Source: Terrabacter sp. Ter38 (GTDB lineage: Bacteria; Actinomycetota; Actinomycetes; Actinomycetales; Dermatophilaceae). From it: a stretch of 64,000 bases of DNA. Made by a program: the position numbers and the translations under genes. This document shows, piece by piece, positions 56,396-64,000 of this stretch; within the stretch, counting starts at the first letter, position 1; every line of letters starts with the position of its first letter. Under the pieces are notes generated by a model. That model was not told where the DNA came from. It ran no database searches and saw nothing but the letters and a program-made list of their open reading frames with translations. Location of the stretch: positions 744,001 to 808,000 of the forward strand of contig NZ_JALJRZ010000001.1 of assembly GCF_024519435.1 (NCBI RefSeq), given 5' to 3'.

Positions 56396-58183
56396 TCATC
56401 CGGCCCGCCTCAGGACGACGATCTGCGAGGTCTGTGACACGACGCGGTAGTGGGCGACGACCCAGTCACGCAACGGGTCGGCCTCGTGGACGTAGCGGTG
56501 GTGGCCGTACCCCGGCCAGAAGTCCCGGGCCGCCACCACGCACTCCGGCACGCGTCCCGAGCGCTGCATCCAGTCGAGCACGTCCTGGCTCGTCGTGCCG
56601 AAGAAGTCCATCCAGACGATCGGGGTGTCGAAGCGGAGGTCGGCATAGAGGAAGGCCGCCGGGTGGATGTAGTCGAGCGCCCCGTCCCCGGGCCGTGCGC
56701 ACGCGTGCACGGCCTGCTCGTTGGCCTCGAGCTCGGCACGGTGCGGCTCGGTGGTCCGGAGCCCGGCGAAGGCACCGCCCGGGGCGTCCGCCACGAGGGC
56801 GGTCGGTGGCCCGTCGCGGAAGCTGTTGAGCGCGTGGACCGTCCCGAAGGACGCGAGGAGGAGACCTGCCACCGCCACCTTCGCCGGGCGCGTGCCGACG
56901 TGCACGAGTGCGGCGACGGTCACGGCGAGCAGCCCGGGCGCCAGCACCGCCGCCGTCGCCCCCCACACCGGGCCGGAGGAGGTGAACGCGGCGAGGAAGG
57001 GCATGCCGACGAGCGTGGGTGTCAGGCCGAGAAGGGTCAGGCGGGCCACGGGTCCCCGGGTCCGTACCGCGACGACGACGAGGACCGGCAGCAGGACGAC
57101 GACCAGGACGGTGCCGAGCAGCGGGGTGAGCCACGACAGCACGGTGTACGTCGTCGAGACCACCCCGCTCTGGAGGGCCTGGACCGTGACCGCACCGACG
57201 GCGAGGAGCACGAGCGGCACCCTCAGGCGTCGCGCAGCGGGAACCGCAGCGAGCAGGGCGAGTGGCACCGCGAGCAGGACCCACGGGCTCGCGAGGGCGG
57301 TCCCGACCTGGGAGGTCCACCGCCCGAGCCGGTCCCAGCGACTCGGGCGCGCGGCCTGGTAGGCGTCGGTGAAGGCCACGGTCGCCGAGATGTCGGCCGG
57401 GCCCCAGACCACGAGGGCGAGGACCCCGACGACCGCACCGACGACGAGTGCACCGCACGCGACCGCCAGCACTCCGCGCCGCGCCGAGACGAGGTCGAGC
57501 GCGCCGGGACGCCGTTCGCCGGGCGCGCGACCCGACCTCGAGGTCGCCGCGTCGAGGCGCCAGAGCAGCACGCCGAGCACGACGAGGAGCGCGGCTGCCG
57601 CTGGGGCTGTCACGGGGTGGCTCACCGCCCCGAGCGCGGTCGCCGCCCCCGCCGACACGGCATACGGGCGCGCGCAGCGGACGCAGCGGATGGCGGCGCC
57701 CAGCCCGCAGCACACGGCGAGGAGGTACATCAGCGCCGGGGTCGTGTTGTACGACACGACCTGCTGGTTGTATGCCGCCGGCAGCAGCGCCACGGCCAGC
57801 GCGCACGCGCTCGTGCCCCGACCGAACGCCGGTGCGATCGCGCGCCAGCACACGGCCCCCACGCCGGCGCAGACGAGCACGAACCACACCCGCGAGGCGA
57901 GCACGAGGCCGTCGAGCCCGACGACGTGTTCCCAGATCCACACGAACGGGACCGCGGGCCAGGCACCGAGCGCCTGGACGTTCATCTCGTCCCGGAACGG
58001 GACGTCACCCTGGGCGAGCCGGAGCGCCAGCTCCACGGCGTGCGAGCTGTCGCTGAGGTCCACCCCGTAGCGGGCGCGGGCGATCGCGACGGCCACGACG
58101 GCCACCGCGAAGCACGGCACCCAGAGACGACGAACGGGGAGGGCCCCAAGGGCACCTCCCCGTCGTCGGGTGAATCGATCCAT
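56396..58183 (-). CDS. Polytopic membrane protein, GT-C glycosyltransferase-like
   Basis: About 595-aa protein with roughly ten to twelve hydrophobic helices over residues 15-430 and a soluble C-terminal domain (about 430-595). The first loop contains YGVDLSDSSHAVELALRLAQGDVPFRDEM; its acidic pair resembles the first periplasmic loop of GT-C mannosyl-/arabinosyltransferases. The C-terminal part has FYADLRFDTPIVWMD-like strands. Donor and acceptor are unknown. ATG 58183 begins five bases after the atpD stop, so it occupies the place normally held by atpC; a longer start at 58246 would overlap atpD. No strong ribosome site; coupling to atpD is likely. Confidence 0.72.
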   Translation of the reverse strand: MDRFTRRRGGALGALPVRRLWVPCFAVAVVAVAIARARYGVDLSDSSHAVELALRLAQGDVPFRDEMNVQALGAWPAVPFVWIWEHVVGLDGLVLASRVWFVLVCAGVGAVCWRAIAPAFGRGTSACALAVALLPAAYNQQVVSYNTTPALMYLLAVCCGLGAAIRCVRCARPYAVSAGAATALGAVSHPVTAPAAAALLVVLGVLLWRLDAATSRSGRAPGERRPGALDLVSARRGVLAVACGALVVGAVVGVLALVVWGPADISATVAFTDAYQAARPSRWDRLGRWTSQVGTALASPWVLLAVPLALLAAVPAARRLRVPLVLLAVGAVTVQALQSGVVSTTYTVLSWLTPLLGTVLVVVLLPVLVVVAVRTRGPVARLTLLGLTPTLVGMPFLAAFTSSGPVWGATAAVLAPGLLAVTVAALVHVGTRPAKVAVAGLLLASFGTVHALNSFRDGPPTALVADAPGGAFAGLRTTEPHRAELEANEQAVHACARPGDGALDYIHPAAFLYADLRFDTPIVWMDFFGTTSQDVLDWMQRSGRVPECVVAARDFWPGYGHHRYVHEADPLRDWVVAHYRVVSQTSQIVVLRRAG

Positions 58184-58188
58184 CCAGA

Positions 58189-59676
<1,488 letters not shown>

Positions 59677-60615
59677 TTACTTCTTGGCGTCGGCGAGGGC
59701 GTTGGCGCCGCCCACGATTTCGCTGATCTCTTGGGTGATGCCGGCCTGACGGGCCTGGTTGGCGAGGCGCTGGTAGGTCTTGATCAGCTCCGTCGCGTTG
59801 TCGGTGGCCGACTTCATCGCCCGCTGGCGGGCGGCGAGCTCGGAGGCCGCCGAGCTGAGCAGCGCGGTGAAGATGCGGTTGCGGACGTACTTCGGCAGCA
59901 GCAGGTCGAGGACCTCGGCAGCGCTCGGCTCGAAGGAGTACTCCGGCGGGATCTGGCCGTCCTCGTAGCGGTTGACGCTGAGGTCGAGGCTCTCGTCGTC
60001 GCCCGCCGCGTCGGCCTCGACGACCTCGAGCGGCAGCAGGCGCAGCACGAAGGGGTCCTGGCGGACCATCGAGCGGAAGCGGGTGAACACGACGTGGATC
60101 TCGTCGTGACCGCCCTCCTCCGTGGGCTTGAGGAAGTCGGCCGTGATGCGGTCGGCGATCTCCTTGGCGTTCTCGAAGGTCGGGGCGTCGGAGAAACCGG
60201 TCCACTCGGCGGCGTAGTCGCGCTTGCGGAACTTGAAGTAGCTCACGGCCTTGCGACCGACGAGGTAGGGCACGACCTCCTTGCCCTCGGCGGTCAGCTT
60301 GGAGATCAGCTCCGCGCTCTCCTTGATCGCCGCGACGGAGTAGGCACCGGCAAGTCCGCGGTCCGCCGTGATGATGACGACGCCGGCCCGCTTCGCGGTC
60401 TCCTTCGCCGTCGTCAACGGGTGGTCCTCGTTCGTGTTGGTCGCCACCGCGGACACGGCACGCGTCAGCGCGGTCGTGTACGGCATCGCCTCGGTGGCCC
60501 GCTGGCGGGCCTTGACGACGCGTGCGGCCGCGATCAGCTCCATCGCGTTGGTGATCTTCTTGATGGAGTTGACGGACTTGATGCGCTGGCGGTAGATCCG
60601 CATCTGCGCTCCCAT
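59677..60615 (-). CDS. atpG: F1 ATP synthase gamma subunit
   Basis: 312-aa central stalk subunit. The N-terminal coiled-coil start [30 protein letters not shown], the [11 protein letters not shown] block and the C-terminal helix [39 protein letters not shown] are diagnostic. An insert of about 20 residues (EAGGHDEIH-like and [10 protein letters not shown] regions) is common in actinobacteria. GAGGCGGAG precedes the ATG. A strong hairpin lies in the 105-base gap that separates it from atpA. Confidence 0.97.
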   Translation of the reverse strand: MGAQMRIYRQRIKSVNSIKKITNAMELIAAARVVKARQRATEAMPYTTALTRAVSAVATNTNEDHPLTTAKETAKRAGVVIITADRGLAGAYSVAAIKESAELISKLTAEGKEVVPYLVGRKAVSYFKFRKRDYAAEWTGFSDAPTFENAKEIADRITADFLKPTEEGGHDEIHVVFTRFRSMVRQDPFVLRLLPLEVVEADAAGDDESLDLSVNRYEDGQIPPEYSFEPSAAEVLDLLLPKYVRNRIFTALLSSAASELAARQRAMKSATDNATELIKTYQRLANQARQAGITQEISEIVGGANALADAKK

Positions 60616-60676
60616 GTGCTCCGCCTCTCTTGGTCTGTAAAAGTCTGTGGTTGCCTGCGGGGTGGGCTCACGCCCG

Positions 60677-60716
60677 CTTCCGTCTGCCGCCCGGCTGGCC
60701 GGGCGGCATACGGAAG
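60677..60716 (-). other. Intercistronic hairpin between atpA and atpG
   Basis: An 18-bp stem with a single mismatch and loop CTGG: 60677-60694 against 60699-60716. One arm carries the GTATGCC motif (60705-60711). It lies inside the operon, 62 bases before atpG, with no U tract, so it may be an attenuator or an mRNA processing/stability site. Confidence 0.7.
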
Positions 60717-60720
60717 GTGG

Positions 60721-62352
60721 TCACTTCTGCTTGACGATCTTCGCCTGGGTGATCTGGTCGTCGGCGATCTCGTCGAACTCCTCGTTGCCGGCCTCGAGGC
60801 CGTCCTTGCCGGTGCCCCGGAAGGTGAACTTGACCTCGTCCACGACCTTGGACAGGGCCGTCTCGGTGTCCTCGTCGAGCTTGAGGGTCTCGCGGATCGT
60901 CTGGAGGATCTTGCCGTCCCGACGCAGCGTCTCGAGCAGCTCGGCTTCGAAGTTGCGCACGTCCTCGACGGCGACGTCGTCGAGCTTGCCGGTCGTGCCG
61001 GTCCAGATCGAGACGACCTGCTCCTCGACGGGGTACGGCGAGCTCTGCGGCTGCTTGAGCAGCTCGACGAGGCGCGCACCACGGGCGAGCTGGGCCCGCG
61101 AGGCCGGGTCGAGGTCGGAGGCGAACATCGCGAACGCCTCCATGGCGCGGAACTGCGCGAGGTCGAGCTTGAGTCGACCGGCGACGGACTTCATCGCCTT
61201 GATCTGCGCGGCTCCGCCGACTCGGGAGACCGAGACACCCACGTCGATCGCGGGACGCACGTTGGCGTTGAACAGGTCGGCCTGGAGGTAGATCTGGCCG
61301 TCCGTGATCGAGATGACGTTGGTCGGGATATAGGCCGAGACGTCGCCGGCCTTGGTCTCGATGATCGGCAGACCCGTCATCGAGCCGTGGCCGAGGTCGT
61401 CGGACAGCTTCGCGCAACGCTCGAGGAGGCGGCTGTGCAGGTAGAAGACGTCACCCGGGTAGGCCTCGCGGCCCGGCGGACGGCGCAGCAGCAGGGACAC
61501 GGCGCGGTAGGCCTCGGCCTGCTTGCTCAGGTCGTCGAAGACGATGAGGACGTGCTTGCCCTGGTACATCCAGTGCTGGCCGATGGCCGAGCCGGTGTAG
61601 GGCGCGAGGTACTTGAAGCCCGCCGAGTCGGACGCGGGGGCCGCGACGATCGTGGTGTACTCCAGCGCGCCGGCCTCTTCGAGCGTGCCGCGGACCGACG
61701 CGATGGTCGAGCCCTTCTGGCCGATGGCGACGTAGATGCAGCGGACCTGGGCGTCGGGGTCGCCCGACTCCCAGTTGCGCTTCTGGTTGATGATCGTGTC
61801 GATCGCGACCGTCGTCTTGCCGGTCTGGCGGTCGCCGATGATGAGCTGGCGCTGGCCGCGGCCGATCGGCGTCATCGCGTCGATCGACTTGATGCCGGTC
61901 TGGAGCGGCTCGTGGACCGACTTGCGCTGGACGACGTTGGGGGCCTGCAGCTCGAGGGCACGACGCTGCTCGGACTTGATGTCGCCGAGACCGTCGATGG
62001 GGTTGCCGAGCGGGTCGACGACGCGACCGAGGAAGTCGTCACCGACCGGGACCGAGAGGACCTCGCCCGTGCGCTTGACGGTCTGGCCCTCCTCGATGCC
62101 GGCGAAGTCACCGAGGACGACGACGCCGATCTCGTGGACGTCGAGGTTGAGCGCGAGGCCGAGCGTGCCGTCCTCGAACTGGAGCAGCTCGTTGGTCATG
62201 GCCGAGGGCAGACCCTCGACGTGAGCGATGCCGTCACCGGCGTCGGTGACGCGGCCGACCTCTTCGCGGGAGGCCGCGCCGGGCTCGTAGGACTGGACGA
62301 ACGAGTCCAGTGCGTCCCGGATCTCCTCCGGACGGATCGAAAGCTCCGTCAT
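60721..62352 (-). CDS. atpA: F1 ATP synthase alpha subunit
   Basis: 543-aa regulatory nucleotide-binding subunit. The Walker A GDRQTGKT at residues 173-180, the [11 protein letters not shown] segment and the arginine-finger region [10 protein letters not shown]-like ([12 protein letters not shown]) with [13 protein letters not shown] are canonical. The C-terminal extension after about residue 510 (charged, ending in IVKQK) is of the kind seen in mycobacterial AtpA, where it suppresses ATP hydrolysis; its effect here is inferred. GAGGAG precedes the ATG. Confidence 0.98.
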   Translation of the reverse strand: MTELSIRPEEIRDALDSFVQSYEPGAASREEVGRVTDAGDGIAHVEGLPSAMTNELLQFEDGTLGLALNLDVHEIGVVVLGDFAGIEEGQTVKRTGEVLSVPVGDDFLGRVVDPLGNPIDGLGDIKSEQRRALELQAPNVVQRKSVHEPLQTGIKSIDAMTPIGRGQRQLIIGDRQTGKTTVAIDTIINQKRNWESGDPDAQVRCIYVAIGQKGSTIASVRGTLEEAGALEYTTIVAAPASDSAGFKYLAPYTGSAIGQHWMYQGKHVLIVFDDLSKQAEAYRAVSLLLRRPPGREAYPGDVFYLHSRLLERCAKLSDDLGHGSMTGLPIIETKAGDVSAYIPTNVISITDGQIYLQADLFNANVRPAIDVGVSVSRVGGAAQIKAMKSVAGRLKLDLAQFRAMEAFAMFASDLDPASRAQLARGARLVELLKQPQSSPYPVEEQVVSIWTGTTGKLDDVAVEDVRNFEAELLETLRRDGKILQTIRETLKLDEDTETALSKVVDEVKFTFRGTGKDGLEAGNEEFDEIADDQITQAKIVKQK

Positions 62353-62421
62353 GTCAGATCTTCTCCTCGGTTTCGACCCGCAGGACGGGCCGGTGGTTGA
62401 TCACAGCTGGTGGTGGGTGCC

Positions 62422-63234
62422 TCAGGCACCCATGGCCCGGCGGGCCGCGTCGAGCTTGCGGATGACGGTTCCGTCGATGAGCTCGTCACCGATCTCGACC
62501 TTGACCCCGCCCATGACCCGGGGGTCCACGACGGTGTTGACGTGGACCGTGCCGCCGTAGATGGCAGCCAGGCCCGCTGCGAGGCGGGCACGGTCGTCGT
62601 CGGTGAGCGGGACGGCCGAGGTGACGGTGGCCGTCTGCTGCTCGCGGCGGCTCGAGGCCGTCTCGAGGTACTTCTCGAGGACCCGGTCGAAGCGCAGGCC
62701 GCGCGGGGCGACCACGGCCTGACGGGCCAGCACGAGGGTCTCGGGTGCGACCTTCTCCCGAAGGAGCGAGGACACGAGGTCGGCCCGCTTGTCGGCGGGC
62801 GCCTGCGAGTCGGCCAGCGCCGAGCGCAGCGGGGCGTCGGCCGCCACGATGCGCTCGAAGCGGAACAGCTCGTCCTCGACGCGGTCGGCGCGACCCTGGG
62901 TCTCCGCCTCGGCGATGACGGCCTCGACGGCATACGACTCGACGGTGTCGGTCAGGTCACGCTCGGAGCTCCAACGCTGCCCGAAGGCACCCTTGAGCAC
63001 GACGAGCGTCTCGGCGCTGACCTTGCCCGCGAAGAGACGCTCGGCGAGCTGGGCCTTGTCGACACCGTCGCGGGACGGATCGGCCACGGCGCGACGCAGG
63101 GTCGCGCTGCCGTCGATGATCCCGACGACCGCGAAGAGCTCCTCGGCCAACCGCGAACGGTCGGCACCGGCAGCGAGGACGCCGGTGAGAGCCTCGCGGC
63201 TCGCCGCCGCTGCTGCGCGTGAGGGTCCCTGCAT
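62422..63234 (-). CDS. atpH: F1 ATP synthase delta subunit
   Basis: 270-aa peripheral stalk subunit. N-terminal helical bundle typical of OSCP/delta (SREALTGVLAAGADRSRLAEELFAV), a duplicated-looking middle, and the C-terminal strand pair with VTSAVPLTDDDRARLAAGLA and VDPRVMGGVKVEIGDELIDG. At 270 aa it is longer than the E. coli delta (177 aa) but normal for actinobacteria that do not fuse b and delta. Its ATG overlaps the atpF stop by one base (TGATG). Confidence 0.97.
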   Translation of the reverse strand: MQGPSRAAAAASREALTGVLAAGADRSRLAEELFAVVGIIDGSATLRRAVADPSRDGVDKAQLAERLFAGKVSAETLVVLKGAFGQRWSSERDLTDTVESYAVEAVIAEAETQGRADRVEDELFRFERIVAADAPLRSALADSQAPADKRADLVSSLLREKVAPETLVLARQAVVAPRGLRFDRVLEKYLETASSRREQQTATVTSAVPLTDDDRARLAAGLAAIYGGTVHVNTVVDPRVMGGVKVEIGDELIDGTVIRKLDAARRAMGA

Positions 63235-63836
63235 CAGGCGTCCCCGCCCTGGCTGCCGGCGGCGCCGCCGACCTTCTCGCGCACGACGTCGCCCGACTCG
63301 AGCTCGGCGAGGAAACGCTCGACGATGCCCTTCTGACGGGTCTCCTCGTGCAGGGACTCGCCGACGATGCGGCTCGCGAGGTCGGTCGAGATGCGGCCGA
63401 CGTCACTGCGGAGCGAGACGACCGCCTGCTGGCGCTCGGCCTCGATCTGCTTGTGCGCCGTCTCGGTGATCCGAGAGGCCTCGGACGCCGCGTGCTCGCG
63501 CATCTCGGCGATGATCTGCGCGCCCTGGGCCTTCGCGTCCTCACGGATGCGGGCGGCCTCGGAGCGGGCCTCGACGAGCTGCGCCTGGTACTGCTCGAGC
63601 GCGGCCTGGGCCTGCGCCTGGGCCTCCTCGGCCTTGTTCATCCCGCCCTCGATCGCAGCAGTGCGCTCGGCGTAGATCTGCTCGAGGCGCGGCACGACCT
63701 TCTGCTTCACGACGACGTAGAGAATCGCGAAGCACGCCAGGCCGAAGAAGAACTCGAGCGGGTGCGGGATGATCGGTGCCGCGGTGGCCCAGAAGCCGCC
63801 CTCGCCGCCCTCGGCGGTCACGGTCACTGCTTGCAT
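63234..63836 (-). CDS. atpF: Fo ATP synthase b subunit
   Basis: 200-aa stator subunit: one membrane helix (HPLEFFFGLACFAILYVVV, about residues 25-43), then a long charged coiled coil (VPRLEQIYAERTAAIEGGMN onward, with Ala/Gln/Glu repeats) that reaches F1. Ends with a Gly/Ser-rich tail. TAGGAGAA precedes the ATG. It is coupled to atpH by TGATG and lies 56 bases downstream of atpE. Confidence 0.97.
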   Translation of the reverse strand: MQAVTVTAEGGEGGFWATAAPIIPHPLEFFFGLACFAILYVVVKQKVVPRLEQIYAERTAAIEGGMNKAEEAQAQAQAALEQYQAQLVEARSEAARIREDAKAQGAQIIAEMREHAASEASRITETAHKQIEAERQQAVVSLRSDVGRISTDLASRIVGESLHEETRQKGIVERFLAELESGDVVREKVGGAAGSQGGDA

Positions 63837-63892
63837 GAGGTTCTCCTAGAGAGAAAGACGATCGATGCTTCGGGCTGCCCCGGAAAGGGGCG

Positions 63893-64000
63893 TCAGCCCT
63901 TGAAGACGAACGCGAGCGCGATACCGAAGATGGCGAGCGCCTCGGTGATGGCCATGCCCAGGAAGGCGATCGGCTGCAGCATGCCGCGAGCCTCGGGCTG
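63893..64000 (-). CDS. atpE: Fo ATP synthase c subunit, C-terminal part
   Basis: The last 35 codons are in the window; the gene continues past the right edge. The sequence ARGMLQPIAFLGMAITEALA and IFGIALAFVFKG is the second helix of subunit c, with the ion-binding Glu in ITEALAIFG. The loop residues before it (QPEARG) are the conserved polar loop. First visible gene of the atp operon here; atpB is expected further right. Confidence 0.95.
   Translation of the reverse strand, partial: QPEARGMLQPIAFLGMAITEALAIFGIALAFVFKG

Overview
The window is a compact, very GC-rich bacterial chromosome segment (my estimate is about 72% G+C). It carries about 56 protein genes, no rRNA, tRNA, CRISPR array, phage or transposase that I can see, and no gene-free stretch longer than 300 bases. 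Gene content points to Actinomycetota: the GlgE maltosyltransferase pathway, endonuclease NucS, a MurA with Asp in place of the active-site Cys, DUF2550 beside atpC, and crotonyl-CoA carboxylase/reductase with ethylmalonyl-CoA mutase. Many starts have a TAnnnT -10 box only 6-8 bases upstream (leaderless transcription). A member of Micrococcales, perhaps Intrasporangiaceae, is my inference from overall style, not proof.

Layout. 1-8.5 kb: tRNA thiolation (mnmA partial, cysteine desulfurase), a secreted subtilisin-like protease, a small membrane protein, etfBA, an SDR oxidoreductase, a NIF3-C-like protein, enoyl-CoA hydratase and a YbjN protein. 8.5-23.3 kb: a glucan island with glgX (+), glgP (-), then glgE-treS-mak-glgB-pgm and a small unknown gene, the last six tightly coupled and divergent from glgP. 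23.3-30.5 kb: on the minus strand, a FtsX-type permease with two ABC ATPases, a lipoprotein and a thioredoxin/TPR protein. 30.6-33.8 kb: acetyltransferases, a thiamine-binding-like protein and an AbiEi/DUF559-type gene flanked by 14-bp direct repeats. 33.8-41.4 kb: meaB, thiolase, methylmalonyl-CoA epimerase, a GH15-like protein, a Tat-exported polysaccharide deacetylase, DUF998, ccr and an SRPBCC protein. 41.6-48.6 kb: AI-2E-type permease, a beta-hydroxyacid dehydrogenase divergent from its likely TetR repressor with two operators, a zinc-ribbon-like protein, a doubled 3-hydroxybutyryl-CoA dehydrogenase, nucS and an AlkD-like protein. 48.6-53.9 kb: ecm, STAS protein, murA, cobalamin adenosyltransferase, DUF2550. 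53.9-64 kb: the ATP synthase locus (partial atpE, then F, H, A, G, D). Here atpC is detached from atpD by about 4 kb holding a polytopic membrane protein, NDH-2 and a DUF6918-like gene.

How the genes work together. Thiolase, HBD, crotonase, Ccr, epimerase, Ecm, MeaB and the adenosyltransferase together cover much of the ethylmalonyl-CoA pathway (C2 assimilation, or supply of ethylmalonyl- and methylmalonyl-CoA), scattered over 45 kb. etfBA would carry electrons from acyl-CoA oxidation, and NDH-2 plus ATP synthase cover respiration. The glg/tre genes allow conversion of trehalose to maltose-1-phosphate to branched glucan, and its breakdown.

The most unusual signal is not a gene. The 7-mer GTATGCC (either strand) occurs 36 times by hand count, 31 of them as GTATGCCG. 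It is found in intergenic regions, inside hairpins, and in genes, where it is written with TAT and GCA codons that looked otherwise scarce.
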